64,000 nt of DNA from Trematomus loennbergii (taxonomy: Eukaryota > Chordata > Actinopteri > Perciformes > Nototheniidae). A model generated the notes under the pieces. It was not told the origin of the DNA, did not search any database, and saw only the letters and a program-made list of their open reading frames with translations. The stretch lies in assembly GCA_012861695.1 (NCBI GenBank), contig JAAOOA010000094.1:607001-671000 (forward strand), given 5' to 3'. Of the stretch, positions 1 to 13,900 are shown piece by piece. The stretch's first letter is position 1, and each line of letters begins with the position of its first letter. The translations under genes were made by a program, and so were the position numbers.

Positions 1-30
1 GGCTCAGTTAGAGATAATATGCACATACAG

Positions 31-1032
31 CAGGGGTCGGCAACCCCTGGCACGTGTGCCACCAATGGCACGCGGCACCGTAACCAGTGGCACACTAGGA
101 ATAAGTGGAATAAGTGTACAAAATATTTATTTTATTTTCGGATCCTGAACGAGACCGCCGCCAGAGCGCGTCTCCCCGTTACCTGCAGAAGGAAGCCATG
201 CACGCAACGCAGCCCCACTCTCTTTAACTCCAGGCGACTTTCTGCCGCTTTCCTCCGTAATGCAGGGCTGATAGTTTCACCACAGAGGAAAGCACTTCAC
301 AAATTGCATTACCCATAAGGAGCTGTAAAAATGCCGCAGTTTTTGCGTGGCGATCGATATCGGCCGATACTCACTCTGCCGATCGATCGGTGCTCTCTAA
401 AAAGGCCGATCGCGAGACGTAACATACATGACACTTTTCTCTGTGTGCGGCAAAACAAGCTCGCCAAAATCGCTTCACCAGTCTGGCAGTATTTTAAGGT
501 GTCCGAAAATGACAATAAAATAGCGGTATGCAACGTGTGTGAAGCAGAAATCCTGCAGCTCCACCCGCTGTGACGGACCGGTGAGCGGAGCAGAACACAC
601 ACTAAGAGTTAGACCTAACACACTTAGCTATTTGATCTACCTTTGGAACTAGTTATAAATATATTTATTCTTCACTGTCACTCATTACTGGATCAGTGAG
701 CTGCATGAGATACTGACAGGCTGTCAGGAGAGAGAGAGGGGGAGAGAGGAAAGAGAGCGCTTCCGCTCATTTCTCCCGTGTTATTATCCAAAGTTAATGT
801 AAACTTGAATAATGTACTTCATTTGAATGTAACAATTAAGTTGGTTGTTGTTTGTGGAAGTGCCAGTGAATGAGCCCCATTAACTGAGTTTTAAACATCA
901 CTTTTCACGAGTGTTTTCGTCGAGCTCTTCACCCCCCCCCCCCCCCCCCCTTGATAATTCACGATCGTCGGCACGCTGATACATTTTTTTTTTTTGAATG
1001 GCACTTCATATCAAAAAGGTTGCCGACCCCTG
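31..1032 (+). mobile_element. Non-autonomous hAT transposon, family 1, copy 1
   Basis: The ends are inverted repeats (CAGGGGTCGGCAACC at the left, its complement at the right). The element is flanked by a perfect 8-bp target duplication, acatacag, at 23-30 and 1033-1040, the length expected of the hAT superfamily. It is about 1.0 kb, has no full transposase, and carries a short open frame with a partial BED zinc finger at 331-573. It contains a 19-base C run at 932-950. A second copy with very few differences lies at 6928-14698. It sits on the 3' side of the SLC22A gene, probably in an intron. Confidence 0.92.
331..573 (+). pseudogene. Transposase remnant: partial BED zinc finger in hAT copy 1
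   Basis: An 80-codon open frame. Residues about 50-73 resemble the start of a BED zinc finger: an aromatic pair (W..F) followed by C-N-V-C. The second half of the finger (the paired His/Cys) and the whole DDE catalytic domain are missing, so this is what is left of an internally deleted transposase. The same frame in copy 2 (7191-7433) has an identical protein; the only base change inside it (GTA/GTT, Val) is silent. It may have no function at all; a DNA-binding micro-protein cannot be excluded. Confidence 0.55.
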
Positions 1033-1040
1033 ACATACAG

Positions 1041-1596
1041 TGTGTCTATTTTTAAAACACTGAGGGGGGAATTCACAGCTTTTGTGTCCACTAAACCTGT
1101 GCAAATATGTGGTGTATGCTCCAAATTCATTTACCTGAGGCTGTCAGCAGTGGAACATGCAGACTGTTAGCTAAATGAAAGAGATTATCTGTTCAATTTA
1201 GGGAGAATGTCACACTCACTGAGCATGCTAAAATATTCAGGTAATTAATATGGATGTACAGCAGCAACGTCTGGCGTTTAGCATGGAACATAGCGCATTA
1301 CCTTGCTAACTTTTAGCATGGATCTTAAGCAGGCTAACATGCTCACAGACTTTCACCACAACAACATTTGGACAAACTGTGTTGTCCGTAAAGGGAAGGA
1401 GATATTGAAAAGGTTAATCCCTGTCCAATAAGGGAAAGTTCACTTTCAGGATCTTAAATAATGGCAAACCTGAATTGTGATGACTTTTAACTTGATGTAA
1501 TAAAATGCATTTAGTCTTTTTTACTTGTGTATTCAGTGACTACAGATTTAAATTAGCATTTGTACATCCTATACTTTGTACTGTCCCTATCCAATA
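1041..1596. other. No gene seen (AT-rich, probably SLC22A intron)
   Basis: Unique-looking AT-rich sequence between the hAT copy and the hairpin/telomeric tract. No exon with splice sites was recognised on either strand. Confidence 0.5.
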
Positions 1597-1640
1597 AACC
1601 AATACAAAAGACATTTTTGGAAATGTCTTTTGTATTGGTT
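1597..1640. repeat. Perfect 20-bp hairpin next to telomeric repeats
   Basis: Arms at 1597-1616 and 1621-1640 are exact reverse complements, separated by the 4-base loop ttgg. The right arm runs straight into the telomeric array that starts at 1641. Confidence 0.9.
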
Positions 1641-1805
1641 AACCCTAACCCCCTAACCCTAACCCCCTAACCCTAACCCTAACCCTAACCCTAACCCCCT
1701 AACCCTAACCCCCTAACCCTAACCCTAACCATAACCCTAACCCTAACCCTAACCCCCTAACCCTAACCCTAACCATAACCCTAACCATAACCCTAACCCT
1801 AACCC
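1641..1805 (-). repeat. Interstitial telomeric sequence, (CCCTAA)n on the plus strand
   Basis: About 165 bp of CCCTAA units (TTAGGG on the minus strand) with variants CCCCCTAA and CCATAA. It lies inside a gene region and not at a contig end, so it is interstitial. Confidence 0.95.
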
Positions 1806-1860
1806 ATCCCTCCCAAACAGCAATGTAGACTTTTAGAGTGTGGACAGTTTCTATATTTAC

Positions 1861-1968
1861 CTGACAAACGTTGGGTAGAGCTCAGTGTTCACAAACACCA
1901 CCATCTCAAAGGCCATGGTGATCCCCACCGACCGATGCAGGCCACCACCGTCTTGAACCAGAACATGC
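1861..1968 (-). CDS. slc22a2: SLC22A exon 8 (frameshifted)
   Basis: Acceptor (ttgcag) is at 1969-1975 and donor GTAAAT at 1855-1860. It encodes TM9-10 ([11 protein letters not shown], then in the next frame [16 protein letters not shown]). One base is missing near 1933, in the run after CGG, which switches frame in mid-exon. It would be 109 nt with that base. Confidence 0.8.
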
Positions 1969-4900
1969 CTGCAAGCAAAGAGAGAGACAGAGAAACAGTC
2001 AAAGCAAGGCTTTCAGGGAACCAGGAAATGATACTCTGAGGACTTCTGATTGGCTCACTGTCAGGGATGAAGGCGGTGATGAAACAAGCGGCTCCAGCCA
2101 CGATGTTGGCGGAGGCGAAGGGGATGCGTCTGCCGATGCGTTCGATGGTGAAGAGGATGAGGAAGGCAGCGGGGAACTCCACCAGGCCGGAGATCAGGAA
2201 GTCGATGTAGACGTTTCCTCCCAGAATCCCCAGCCTCATGATCAGACCCTGGTACACCACAGCACTGGTGAACCTGCGGGAGACAGGGAACATTTCTGTT
2301 TGTTTTTTTCCGAAGTTCTGTTCAAAATGAGATAACCCTGAAACTGTTACTTTAGATTGATATAAGGAGCCCCTCCCCACGCCCCTCTGAGAGATATTTG
2401 GTTAAAAAGAACACAATGGGGGGGGGGGGGGGGTTACCTTGGTTGGTGATTGGCTAATGGTTACACAAGCCAAGAAATCGTTATGACATCACAAAGTGGC
2501 CAAAATCTGATCAGCTCATTTTCAGACAGGTTTTTATAGAAATGGATCAGGACAAAAAGAGAGAGAATCTTTGTTCCTGAAACTTTCAGAGTCTCTTTCC
2601 ACAGAGGGGACACATGCTGATGTAGAAGAGACATGAAGAAGGGGGACACATGTTGATGTAGAAGAGACATGAAGAAGAGGGGACACATGTTGATGTAGAA
2701 GAGACAAGAAGAGGGGACACATGTTGATGTAGAAGAGACATGAAGAAGAGGGGACACATGTTGATGTAGAAGAGACATAAAGAAGAGGGGACACATGTTG
2801 ATGGAGAAGAGACATGAAGAGAGGGGACACATGTTGATGTAGAAGAGACATGAAGAAGAGGGGACACATGTTGATGTAGAAGAGACATGAAGAAGAGGGG
2901 ACACATGTTGATGTAGAAGAGACATAAAGAAGAGGGGACACATGTTGATGGAGAAGAGACATGAAGAAGAGGGGACACATGTTGATGTAGAAGAGACATG
3001 AAGAAGAGGGGACACATGTTGATGTAGAAGAGACATGAAGAAGAGGGGACACATGTTGATGTAGAGAGACATGAAGAAGAGGGGACACATGTTGATGTAG
3101 AAGAGACATGAAGAAGAGGGGACACATGTTGATGTAGAAGAGACATGAAGAAGAGGGGACACATGTTGATGTAGAAGAGACATGAAGAAGAGGGGACACA
3201 TGTTGATGTAGAAGAGACATGAAGAAGAGGGGACACATGTTGATGTAGAAGAGACATGAAGAAGAGGGGACACATGTTGATGTGGAAGAGACATGAAGAA
3301 GAGGGGACACATGTTGATGTAGAAGAGACATGAAGAAGAGGGGACACATGTTGATGTAGAAGAGACATGAAGAAGAGGGACACATGTTGATGTAGAAGAG
3401 ACATGAAGAAGAGGGGACACATGTTGATGTAGAAGAGACATGAAGAAGAGGGGACACATGTTGATGTGGAAGAGACATGAAGAAGAGGGGACACATGTTG
3501 ATGTAGAAGAGACATGAAGAAGAGGGGACACATGTTGATGTAGAAGAGACATGAAGAAGAGGGGACACATGTTGATGTAGAAGAGACATGAAGAAGAGGA
3601 TTTTGCATAACAGGTGACCTTAACATTAACACTGCAGCTTGTTAAGGTGTCTGTAAAGTAAAGCAATTATTTAACCTCTGTACATTTTATGTTACACCAC
3701 TAGTTTAGGATTTCATGTTGTTAGATTAATCTAATCTCACACCTACAATCCAATCTTAAAACCCACAGCTGTTAACGAACATAATGAGCTTTCAAGAAGT
3801 AAAATAAGATTTCATTTTGACTGCTATACTAAGTTAGCACTTTTTTACTAAGTACAGCACTGAAGAATGTCTTACTTTAATTGACCACATTTACCATCAA
3901 CACACTGATTGAACATCGACATATAATTTTCCTCTCAAGTAATTTGTTTCAGACTGAAAGGCACCCTGGGAGTTGTAGTCATCTAATCTAATCTCAGTGA
4001 AAATGTCATAAAACATAAACATTGTAATTTTTAGCTACAATCACATTCTTACTCACCAGTTGAAGCTGAGGATGAGAGTGTGTTTTCTCATTTTTGGAGT
4101 TCTGATCAGGTCCATGATGGAGGGGGTGCGGGATTCTGCGTTATCATCCGTCAGAGTCTGCAGAAGTGAACATTACAATATACATTATGTTAGGATGATG
4201 CACCATTTCAAATACTTAACAATTCATATAAACAAAGCGCAGACTCTGCAATGCAGTGGATGGGTGTGTGCAACATTTTTCAATATTGTGCTCGCTTTTG
4301 AAAATGTAAGAAAGTGGTGTTAAAAGCAGGAAATACAGTTTGAAAAGAAAGTGTTTTCTTTTCCTAAACTATATTTTACCAGATGCATTTTGTTTGTTTT
4401 TTAAAATCCTTTCTAACCCAGCAGTACCTCGATGTTCGTGGACAGCGTCTTCTTGTTCTCTTGGCCATGGCCTGCGTGATCTTCACAGCTTTGGCATTCT
4501 GTTTCTGAGAGAGAAGCCATCGGGGGACTCTGGGATCAACCTGCAGATACAAAACTCTCATCAAGCCAACACAACAATGTTTTATTGTTGCCTGCAATAT
4601 ACAAGGTTGTAACATACTGCAAGGTCCAATGGGACATCAAACTTTAAAAACTTAATTCATCATACCTATGAATTATGTACACCAAAAGCAGAAAACTAAA
4701 AGTGTTGAAGCTGCAAGAATGAGTCTCTGTGCTAAGTAAGCTTCAAAGGTCAAAATAAAGCCTTTATATGAACCCTGCTATTGGACATGATGAGTGTTAG
4801 ATGCTAAATGAGTCCATTCATAGTTCACAATGCACTATAGTGTAGTTGTAAGTTGACGTAACATTGTTTTAAAGCGGCGTACATGTTTCAATTTGTTTGG

Positions 4901-7900
4901 GCTTCAATAGAAATTAATTGGGGAATTAATGTATACCTGAGTATTAATAATGTATCCATTCTTTTATTTGTAATATTATTATTACTATTATTTATTTTCG
5001 GATGTGTCATCTGTTATGTAGTTAATCTATGTATCTAGATGTGTTTATTTTGTTACGTATGCTTTGTGATGGAGATAATTCATACTGGAAAAGTGACCAT
5101 AGCGCTACCATTACAGTCATTTTCATGTGTTCAGGTCATTTGGTGGTGGTCTAATGGATAGTGAGGTGGGCTGAAGATCGGAAGGTTGTGAGTTCAAATC
5201 CCCCAGGAACAGCACCACTAGTGTGCCCTTGAGTAAGGCACTTAGCCCTCAGTTACTCCAGGGAGAATGTCCCTGTCATTGGTAATTGTAAGTCGCTTTG
5301 GATAAAAGCGTCATCTAAATGAAATGTAATGTAATGTAATCATTTTCAAGCTATTTATCATCTTCTCAAAATACGAGATTCAAGGCTTTTATTGTCATGT
5401 GATCAAAGCTACAGTGTAGATATGCAGTGTTCATTTTGGCAGCTATTTTTGATTTAGTCTTAGTCTTTAGATGAAAATGGTTATTAGTTTTAGTCACATT
5501 TTAGTCCTTTTTATCCTTCATAGTTTTAGTCGATGAAAAATTACATTTTAGTCAACTTTTAGTCAAAATGTTTTCTCTCTTTAAACCAATTCAGTTAGGC
5601 AAATACGGGAATCTGAAATTGGAATCAAGGTGACAGCATCAAGTGTTGAAATTCGTAAGGCAACATTTCACTCTCTTAACATTTTACTTGTGTAATATCT
5701 AGGGATGGGTATCGTTAAGGTTTTTAACGGTACTACTACTCTTTAAAATCTGTGTGCACGCCGCTGCAGCGTGTCTGTTAGGCCCCCCGCGGGCCTGTGG
5801 GATGAAACTGAGAACCGGTTCCCTCCATGTTTAAAGCATTAAATGGTGTTTTCTCACCAGTAGTATGAGAGGAAGATGAAGTAAGGGGCGGTGATGGCGA
5901 CCTGCAGCCAGCGCCAGTCAGAGATGAAGTATGCGAGCAGAGGGAGGATGAGGATGCCGACGCTGAAGAACATCTGGTACAGGACCCCACTGTGCGTCTG
6001 TACTCCACCCCCCCAGCTCCGTGACTGAGAGGATAACAATAACAACGTGTTTTGATAATAATAATAATAATAAAGCTGGTTGTTAGAGCCAGTATTTTTG
6101 TTTTTATAAGAAAGGCCAACTAATTGTGACGTCTGTAGTCAACCTGTTTTCCTCTTGAGCATTCTGCTTTGATTCTGCAATGCTTTGGACGGGGTGTACG
6201 TGCAAAATAAATACAAATGTGTCTGCTTTTTTACGGAATATTAGATACTTTACTAACACTATGAAAGACTACAATTCCCACGGCGCCTCCTCTAAAGTGA
6301 CGGACGTTCAATTACCCTAAGTTATTGAGTTATATAAGTATAAGTTATTTGGAGCAAACACATCATATAATATCATCCAAACCATCGGAGGCCAAGCAAC
6401 ACTTTAACTGTACGTAATATAAGGGAAAGAAAACAAGTAAAAAATGTCTGTTTAAGGCAGGGGTGTCCAAAACTTTGTTCACCGAGGGCCACATACAGAA
6501 AAATATACGAAGGGCCGGGCCGCTCACATGAGGTATATCGCCTCATAAGTTCAGTTATAAGTTAGCAAAATCAATCAAATGTAGGTAAATTATGCTTTTG
6601 AGTGTTGGCAGCTCATCCCTTAAAACAGAAGCCTCAGATTGATTATAATAAGGAGAAATATTAAGGTGTATTTCAAGCTTGTTATGTAAATAAGTCATTG
6701 GGCTTTTTTCCTATCAACTAAGATATGTTAGAAAATGTTTCCAACTTTAATTGACTGAATTTATGTGAAAAGTGGTCTTATTAACACATTAATACTACTG
6801 TAACGTTACTGTGTAATATATGTTTACAGATATATTTAAGAAGTACAATACAAGACAAGCTCAAGTTTCATTTGTGGGCCGTATTACATTTTACTTTTTG
6901 AATTGGCTGAGGGCCGATTGGTCTAAGGCACGCGGCACCGTAACCAGTGGCACACTAGGAATAAGTGGAATAAGTGTACAAAATATTTATTTTATTTTCG
7001 GATCCTGAACGAGACCGCCGCCAGAGCGCGTCTCCCCGTTACCTGCAGAAGGAAGCCATGCACGCAACGCAGCCCCACTCTCTTTAACTCCAGGCGACTT
7101 TCTGCCGCTTTCCTCCGTAATGCAGTGCTGATAGTTTCACCACAGAGGAAAGCACTTCACAAATTGCATTACCCATAAGGAGCTGTAAAAATGCCGCAGT
7201 TTTTGCGTGGCGATCGATATCGGCCGATACTCACTCTGCCGATCGATCGGTGCTCTCTAAAAAGGCCGATCGCGAGACGTAACATACATGACACTTTTCT
7301 CTGTGTGCGGCAAAACAAGCTCGCCAAAATCGCTTCACCAGTCTGGCAGTATTTTAAGGTGTCCGAAAATGACAATAAAATAGCGGTTTGCAACGTGTGT
7401 GAAGCAGAAATCCTGCAGCTCCACCCGCTGTGACGGACCGGTGAGCGGAGCAGAACACACACTAAGAGTTAGTGTAGAAAAGGCCCCAAAGTTATAGATA
7501 TTGATATATATATATATTTTATTATACAGAGTTTATACCTGTTAAGTTGTGCCTTCATAGTGGGGAGGGGCTAACCCACGTGTTTTGGGTGACGTCATAC
7601 ATCAGAGGGTAATGTGCATCAGTAGTTGCAGGAAAGTTATGCCGTCTTAACTTCGTCTTGTGAAAACCACACACAGACAAATATCTGTATGTCTGCTAAA
7701 TAAGTAAAGAAGTCAAGCCTCATCTTAGCTCCTCATTTCCTCTATTCTGGACCTTTGGCCTTAAGTGGTGTTCTGGCCGACACACCTGGGTGAACCTAGT
7801 GATAGACACAAAACTAGTGCCAACACTGAGTTATCTCTAACTCTCCACTACATTGATGGTCCTTCGAGCCGGATCACAAGGTTTACGTCAGAGATGGAAC

Positions 7901-10900
7901 CATTACCAGGGTATGAGGCCTATGGTGCACGCCCTAGAAGGCAAACCCGCCTTCCAACGCGATATGCAGACTATGATATGGATCATCTAGGATACATTAG
8001 TCAGAGATACCGACAGGAAGAAGAGACTTCTCCTCTGGAGGGTAAGGCCAGGATGACCCCCCTCACCTCCCCCAATGACTCTCCCCCACCAAGGCACCTC
8101 AACAGGCGTGATGCTAATTCCAGGAGATGGACTTTAGCTATGGGGCTGGCAGCCAGCAGCTGTTTCCAGAGAGAGAGCCGAGGGATCGGTTTCGAGAATA
8201 CTCTACTCACCTGCCTACATCGCTGCCCCAGACCTCCGCGTGAGGATGACAGAGTAGAGCTAGAGAATATTCGTCAAGAAAGGTTTCTACTTCAGCAGAC
8301 ACAGCGACGTATGTCATCAGATATAGGTGAGCTCAAAGCACTGCGAGCAGACATGAGACAGTTGGTGGATACTGTCCGTAACCTTAAGACCCCATCACTA
8401 CATAGCAACAAGCCAGAGTTAACGGTGATGCAGCCACCGGCACCGTTTGTAGGCGAACCTGATAGTGAGGATGAGGATGATTGGCCTGCACCACCACCAT
8501 GGCCTGACCCAGTAAGTGGAGAGTTACTGCCTGGCGACTATATAACGCCTCATCACCCCAACGGGAGACCAGATGAGCTTCCACCGAAGGAAGAAGTAGT
8601 TCCAGCTCCAGTGACTCAGCCGTCTGTGGGTCAGCAACATGTACAGCACTCAGCACATGGTGCCCTTCCTGCTACGCGGTCAAGGGAGAATTACGCTGAT
8701 TATTCAACTCCCTGGTACCAGCCTGCTCAGCCGTCACCGCGACCACCCAGTTTGGCTCCAACTGAGCCCAAGTACCAAGTTTATGGTGGTCACAGGAGTG
8801 AGCATAGCAGTAACCCAGTTCCCCCACCGCAGCCTCATCCACATAGGTCATGGACACAGCCACTGCCCTCCAGACCTGCCCTCATATCAGAGCCAGGTTA
8901 CCATGGACCACGCCCAACAATCCGCAACTTCTCAAGTCGAGACCCAAGTGAGTTTGCACGGCTCAAGATCTCCTTGGAGAACCTCCTACCGCCCAGTGCA
9001 ACAGAGCTGTTCAAGTATCAGGTGTTGGTGGATCACCTGCAACTAGAAGAAGCCAGGTTAATAGCGGACGCTTACCTCAACTCTCCAACGCCCTTCTCAG
9101 ACACTATGGCTGCCCTGAACGATAAGTTTGGCCAACCACATCAGATAGCGCTGAAGCGTATTGCTGCTGTGATGGACTCACCGGACATTAAGCGGGGAGA
9201 CGTTGCTGCCTTCGAGAAGTTTGCTCTTCAGATCCAGTCATTAGTGGGAATGCTGAGAACCATAGGGTCCGAGGGAGAAGTGGAGCTACAGTGTGGTTCA
9301 CATGTTGCTCGTCTGCTGAGTAAGCTGCCGCCTGAACAGAGAGCAGATTTCCGCCGCTGCATGTTCAGTCAGGGCTCAAGAACTCACAACCTTATAGATC
9401 TCGCAGAGTGGCTGAAATATGAGTCCTGGTGCCAGGACTCCGAAGGGCAGTTAGCTGTGAAGGGATCGTGGGAGTCATCATCCAGACCTGAGGGACGGCA
9501 GGGCAAGCACCACACCACTGTGCTCCATGGTGCCAAGGACACTTGGAAGAAACCAGACTCTCAAGTTCCAGGAAACTCCTTCAAAGGGAACAAGAGTAAG
9601 CCATACTGTCCGTACTGTAATAATGAGGACCACTACCTCAGTCAGTGTACAGCAGTAACCAAGCTGAACAAAGAACAGCTGACAGCATGGATAAGAACCA
9701 ATAAGAGGTGTTGGCGCTGTGCACGGCCGCACCAGGCAGCGCAGTGCAACTTAAAGAAGACATGTGGCCTCTGCCAAGGGAAACATCTCCAGGTGCTGCA
9801 TGATGTGAACTTGAGGCCACCTAAGGAGACAGACTCAGCACCAACCTCGCAGAACCATGGCCGAGGGCCACGACTGAGGTACTGTACCTGGACAGACCCG
9901 CTGAAGGCAGTCAAGTCCTTCTGAAAGTCGTCAAAGTTCGCATCCATTATAAGGATCGATTCATCAACACCTATGCCATACTGGATGACGGTTCGGAGAG
10001 AACTATGCTGCTGCCAGAGGCTGTAGAGAAGTTAGGTGTGCAAGGGACCCCAGAGGACTTGCCACTACGCACAATCAGACAGGATGTGCAGACCCTTCGC
10101 GGTGCATCAGTCTCCTTCTCCATTTCCTCTCCTGCTAAGCCGAAGACCAGGTTCAAGATTACAGGTGCTTTCACCACTGCTCACATTGGACTAGCAGATC
10201 ATACCTACCCTATGGAGCAACTCCGGGAGAAGTATAAGCACCTCATTGGCCTTCCTATCCGGACCCTCACAAATGCGAAGCCTCTGCTTCTCCTTGGAAG
10301 TGACCACCCACATCTCGTCACCCCCATTGAACCAGTCAGGTTAGGCCCAAAAGGAGGACCGGCTGCCATTCACACAAGGCTAGGCTGGACGCTGCAAGGC
10401 CCAGCCAGTGTTGTCTATCATCTCGCACAACCACAGCAGTGCCTTTTCACATCAGTATCACCACAAGTGAGTGAGCTGATGAAGCATGTCGAGATGTTGT
10501 GGCAGGTCGACACTCTTCCTTTCAGAAGCGAGAAACTAGTCACACGTTCGAGGGAGGACCAAGAGGCCATCGGTATCCTGGAGACCAAAACCATCAGAGT
10601 ACAGGTTAATGACATACTCCGTTATGCCACCCCGCTGCTACGCCGGAAAGACATGCCACTCCTTCAAGCTACTAAAGAAGCCGTCATGCACAGTCTACGG
10701 AGTATAGAAAGGAGATTGGCCAAGAACCCTATGCAGGCTGAAGCCTACAAAGTGGAGATGGAAAAGCTGATCAAGGCAGGCTCTGTCATCAAGTGTTACC
10801 CTGAAGTACCAGTAGAGAAAGGTCGTGAGTCGTGGTACATTCCTCACCACATGGTAAGCCATAATGGCAAGAACAGACTGGTGTTCAACTGCTCATTTCA

Positions 10901-13900
10901 GTATCGAGGGCAAAATCTCAATGACTATCTGTTGCCTGGGCCGACCTTAGGAGCATCTCTCCTGGGAGTCCTGCTACGCTTCCGAGAGCATGCAGTAGCA
11001 ATCAGTGGAGATATCAAGGGCATGTTCCACCAGGTTCGACTCCTCCCAGAAGATCGAGACCTGCTCAGATTTGTTTGGCGAGACAGCAGTCAAGATCCTC
11101 CTGCGGTGTACGAGTGGCAAGTGTTACCTTTTGGAACGACGTGTAGCCCCTGCTGTGCTACGTTTGCCCTTCAGCGCCACGTCATCGACCATAGTCAGCC
11201 AGATGAAGAGGTGAGGACCTCAGTCGAGAAGTGCTTTTATGTAGACAACTGCCTACAGAGCGTCCCCACCATTGCTGAGGCGAGGCACCTGGTCGACAAA
11301 TTACGAGCCATCCTAGCCTCTGCAGGCTTCGAGCTGCGTCAATGGGCCAGCAATCAACCAGAGGTCATCAGTCACCTACCAGAAGAGAGTCGCTCTACCA
11401 GTGTTGAGCTATGGCTGGCTCAGAACAAGACAGATGTCCCAGAATCCACTCTAGGACTGAGCTGGCTCTTCCAAAAGGATATCCTGGGCTACAAGCATCG
11501 TCCCGTGGATTATGGTGAAATCACGATGCGCAACATCTACAAAGTGCTGGCAAGTCAGTACGACCCCCTAGGGTTCATCTTACCCTACACAACCAGGGCA
11601 AAAATACTCGTCAGGCACCTATGGGATAAACATCGTGGATGGGATGACCCGCTGCTACCTCAAGAGCTTCTACGGCAGTGGAAAGTCTGGGAAGAACAAC
11701 TACAAGTCCTGCCTCAGGTCAACCTGCCCCGGCCATACCTACCAAAGGAAGTGGACATCTCCGCTCTACAGAGAGAGGTGCACATATTCTGTGACGCCTC
11801 AGAAGAAGCTTACGGCTCGGTGGCGTACCTTCGAACTACTGACCGACATGGTGTTGTGTACCTGTCGTTCCTGATGGCCCGCTCCAGAGTCGCTCCTAAG
11901 CGCTTCCACTCCATGCCCCGACTGGAACTCTGTGCTGCACTCACTGGTGCACAGCTGTCGCAGGTTCTGGCAAGAGAACTCACCATCAACATTGACCGGA
12001 CGATCTTGTGGTCTGATTCCACAACAGTGTTGACGTGGTTGAAGTCCGAGTCCTGCCGGTTCAAGGTCTTCGTTGGCGCCCGCGTAGCTGAGATACAAGA
12101 GCTGACAGACAGGAAGGACTGGAGGTACGTTGATTCCGCAAGGAACTCAGCAGATGACGTGACACGTGGTAAGAAGCTGAAGGAACTCATAGAGACCAAT
12201 AGATGGAGCCAGGGACCCCCCTTTCTCCTGCTGAGTCCAGACTCGTGGCCAGAGGATCCAGCCGTTCACAAAACAGAAGATGCCTCAGAGCTGCGCAAGT
12301 CCACTTTCTGTGGAGTCACCGCAGTAGCATCAAGTCAGCCTATTGCAGACCCCAGTCATCCCAACTCCTGGAAGGAGTTGCTGGAGGTGACAGTGTGGAG
12401 CTGCAGGGGCGGCCAAATCCAACGACCCCCCTACTGCTGAAGACTTCCGTCAAGCTGAGCGGTTGATCCTCCAGAGGGTTCAGAGGGATAGCTTCCCACA
12501 AGAGTGCAGCCTACTGAAAGCTGGTAAGCCAGTTCTTCGAAGCAGTCGCCTCCTCACTCTGTCTCCGGAGTTAGATGAGAGTGGAGAACTCATCCATGTT
12601 GGAGGAAGACTACGTCGGGCAGAAGACCTGGAACCGACAGCTCTTCACCCTATCATCCTAGACCCAGGTCATTGGATGACCAAGCTTCTGATCCAAGACT
12701 TTGACAGCCGCTTACACCATCCCGGCCCAGAGAGGGTGTTCGCTGAGTTACGACGCTCCTTCTGGATCTTGAGAGGGCGTGAGGCAGTTCGGCGCTACCA
12801 GCACTCCTGTGCTGACTGTCAGCGATGGAGGGCCAGACCAGCGGTACCCAAGATGGCTGACCTTCCAGCAGCCCGTCTGCGCCTATTCAAGCCTCCTTTC
12901 TTTTCTACGGGCATGGACTGCTTTGGGCCTTTCCAGGTCAAGGTGGGTCGACGCTTAGAGAAGAGATGGGGAATCATCTTCAAGTGCCTCACCACCAGAG
13001 CGGTGTACTTGGACCTCCTCACCGCCATTAGTTCTGATGCCTTCCTGATGGCCCTTCGTCGGTTTATTGCCCGCAGAGGTACACCTGCAGAGCTGTTCTC
13101 GGACCAGGGGACAAACTTCAAAGGAGGTGAGAGAGAACTAAGTGAGGCCTTCAAGGACATGGCTCCCGACCTACAGCAGATTCTTGCACCACAGAAGATT
13201 GCCTTTCACTTTAACCCCCCAGCAGCTCCCCATTTCGGAGGTGTGTGGGAGAGAGAGATACGCTCGGTTAAGAGTGCCCTGTATGCCACGGTCGGTGCTC
13301 AACCGGTCCCAGAAGAAGTGCTTAGCACTGTACTCACTGAGGTGGAGGGGATCCTCAACAGTAAGCCCTTGGGTTATGTGTCTTCAGATGCCAGCGACCC
13401 AGATCCAGTGACTCCTAATGTTCTTCTGATGGGGCGGCCAGACGGTTCACTACCCCAGGTAGTCTATCCGGAGAGCGAGCTCATAAGTCGCCGCCGTTGG
13501 AAACACTCCCAAGTTCTGGCTGACCACTTCTGGGCTCGATTCATGAGGCTCTACTTGCCGAGTCTTCAAGCTCGTCAGAAGTGGCAAGCTACACCTGCCG
13601 ACATCAAAGAGGACGCCGTGGTGATGATCGCTGATCCGCATCTTCCAAGAGCCCTATGGCCCATAGGGACAGTTGTCAAGACGCATCCAAGCAGCGACGG
13701 ACATATAAGGTCTGCCGACGTGAAGATCAAGGAGAGAGTCTACACCCGGCCAGTTGCCAGACTGGTGGTCCTCCCTGCACTTCCATCTGGAGCATATGAG
13801 GACAGTTCTACTCCTGCGATCACATCCAAGCCTTAGGACTTTGTTGCCTTTTATTGATGAGCAAATGTATTATATACATTTGTGGGCGGCTGTAGAAAAG

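Noticed and set aside
2461..3666. 401-codon open frame on the minus strand
   Set aside because: It is the 37-bp minisatellite read in one of its three stop-free frames; no domain, no codon bias.
5126..5339. A true tRNA gene
   Set aside because: A and B boxes are present, but the segment has a LINE-type tail and a target duplication: it is a SINE.
9778..9784. GGGAAAC as a programmed -1 slip site between BEL gag and pol
   Set aside because: It is in the wrong phase for a slip site, and the -1 frame has a stop at 9822 downstream of it, so slipping there could not reach the protease.
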